A stretch of DNA of 5,432 nt, from assembly GCA_002389785.1 (NCBI GenBank), contig DGQS01000078.1, forward strand, positions 1-5,432, read 5' to 3'. Each line of letters opens with the position of its first letter. The first letter of the stretch is position 1. A program made the translations under genes and the position numbers. The notes beneath the pieces were generated by a model that made no database searches, was not told where the DNA came from, and saw only the letters and a list, made by a program, of their open reading frames with translations. This DNA comes from Bacteroidetes bacterium UBA4408. GTDB taxonomy: Bacteria > Bacteroidota > Bacteroidia > UBA4408. Below, piece after piece: positions 5,054 through 5,432 of this stretch.

Positions 5054-5432
5054 TTAATTTTTCAAAAATTTATAGGAATGTATTTCAGCACCTGTATAAA
5101 TCAGCATATAATAGATGCCACTTTTCAGATTTGAGCAGGTGAAACCATCAAATTCAGTATGTTCTTCGACTATAGTTTTGCCCATATAATCGATCACACA
5201 AATCCGATCAATTTTAACATTTTTGCTGTTTTCAATTTGTATATAATCGTTCACCGGATTAGGATAAATACTAAAATCGTTTTGAATTTCATCGATGGAT
5301 ACTGCCAAGCAAAAAACGTTAACCGGCAGCGAACTGCTGGTTAATGTTCCATTTCCCAATGTTCCGCTTAGATTATTTCCCCATGATTTTAATTCGCCCG
5401 TTGTTTTCAATGCCAAAGTAGAGTTGATACCA
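5054..5432 (-). CDS. C-terminal end of an RCC1-repeat protein with a type IX secretion sorting domain (partial)
   Basis: Only the last 125 residues are in the window; the frame continues off the right edge. The visible part opens with the end of an RCC1/BNR-type beta-propeller repeat (NSTLALKTTGELKSWGNN then LSGTLGNGT, visible residues 3-29). After a short link comes a Por secretion C-terminal sorting domain: FSIYPNPVNDYIQIE (53-67) at its start and GIYYMLIY near its end, finishing SYKFLKN. In this domain class the protein is exported by Sec, carried across the outer membrane by the T9SS, and the tail is removed or attached at the surface. TTG codons near 5416 are internal leucines, not a start: reading further upstream continues the RCC1 repeat. 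It is unrelated in function to the ECF42 module; ligand and role are unknown. Confidence 0.9.
   Translation of the reverse strand, partial: GINSTLALKTTGELKSWGNNLSGTLGNGTLTSSSLPVNVFCLAVSIDEIQNDFSIYPNPVNDYIQIENSKNVKIDRICVIDYMGKTIVEEHTEFDGFTCSNLKSGIYYMLIYTGAEIHSYKFLKN

Noticed and set aside
5057..5071. AATTTTT-C-AAAAATT palindrome at the end of the T9SS gene
   Set aside because: It is made only of A/T and encodes the Lys/Phe/Leu tail of the sorting domain. No GC stem is present to act as a terminator.

Overview
The window looks like a stretch of AT-rich chromosome from a member of the Bacteroidota, possibly near Chitinophagales or Sphingobacteriales (the order is a guess). Three things point there: a secreted protein ending in a type IX secretion (Por) sorting domain at the right edge, a Bacteroidota-style -7 promoter box (TATATTTG) in front of dnaX, and A-rich leaders without clear Shine-Dalgarno sequences. 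Every gene I can support is on the minus strand, so transcription runs from right to left.

Layout in transcription order: (1) the C-terminal end of an RCC1-repeat protein with a T9SS sorting domain (5054 to the right edge); (2) an AHSA1/SRPBCC-fold protein (4422-4859); (3) a DinB-fold protein (3865-4347); (4) a VOC/glyoxalase-fold protein (3429-3809); (5) a YCII/DGPF-domain protein (3068-3415); (6) an ECF42-type sigma factor with a long helical C-terminal extension (1652-2935); (7) dnaX, the clamp-loader tau/gamma subunit, running off the left edge (1-1419). No gene-free stretch exceeds about 235 bases.

Genes 2 to 6 form one module. ECF42 sigma factors (COG4941) are known to sit beside DGPF/YCII genes, and small VOC, DinB and AHSA1 proteins fit that setting. 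The main regulatory observation is that the leaders of the AHSA1 and DinB genes share a near-identical element of 29-30 bp. On the coding strand it begins TTGTCC and ends CGTCAT, with 17 or 18 bp between, and it lies 18-26 bp before the start codon. This fits the ECF42 promoter signature I recall (TGTCGA near -35, CGA/TC near -10). I infer that the sigma factor drives the small-protein genes from two promoters and may be reached by read-through. The sigma gene has no copy of the element in its own leader; it has a TTG start and an imperfect 17-bp dyad just in front of it.

The second notable observation is inside dnaX. A run of ten A (coding strand) lies exactly where the conserved clamp-loader core ends and the P/A/T-rich linker begins. 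A 5-bp hairpin directly precedes it, and both alternative frames stop within a few codons. This is the expected architecture for making a short gamma-like protein by slippage, as known in Thermus thermophilus (transcriptional) and E. coli (ribosomal).
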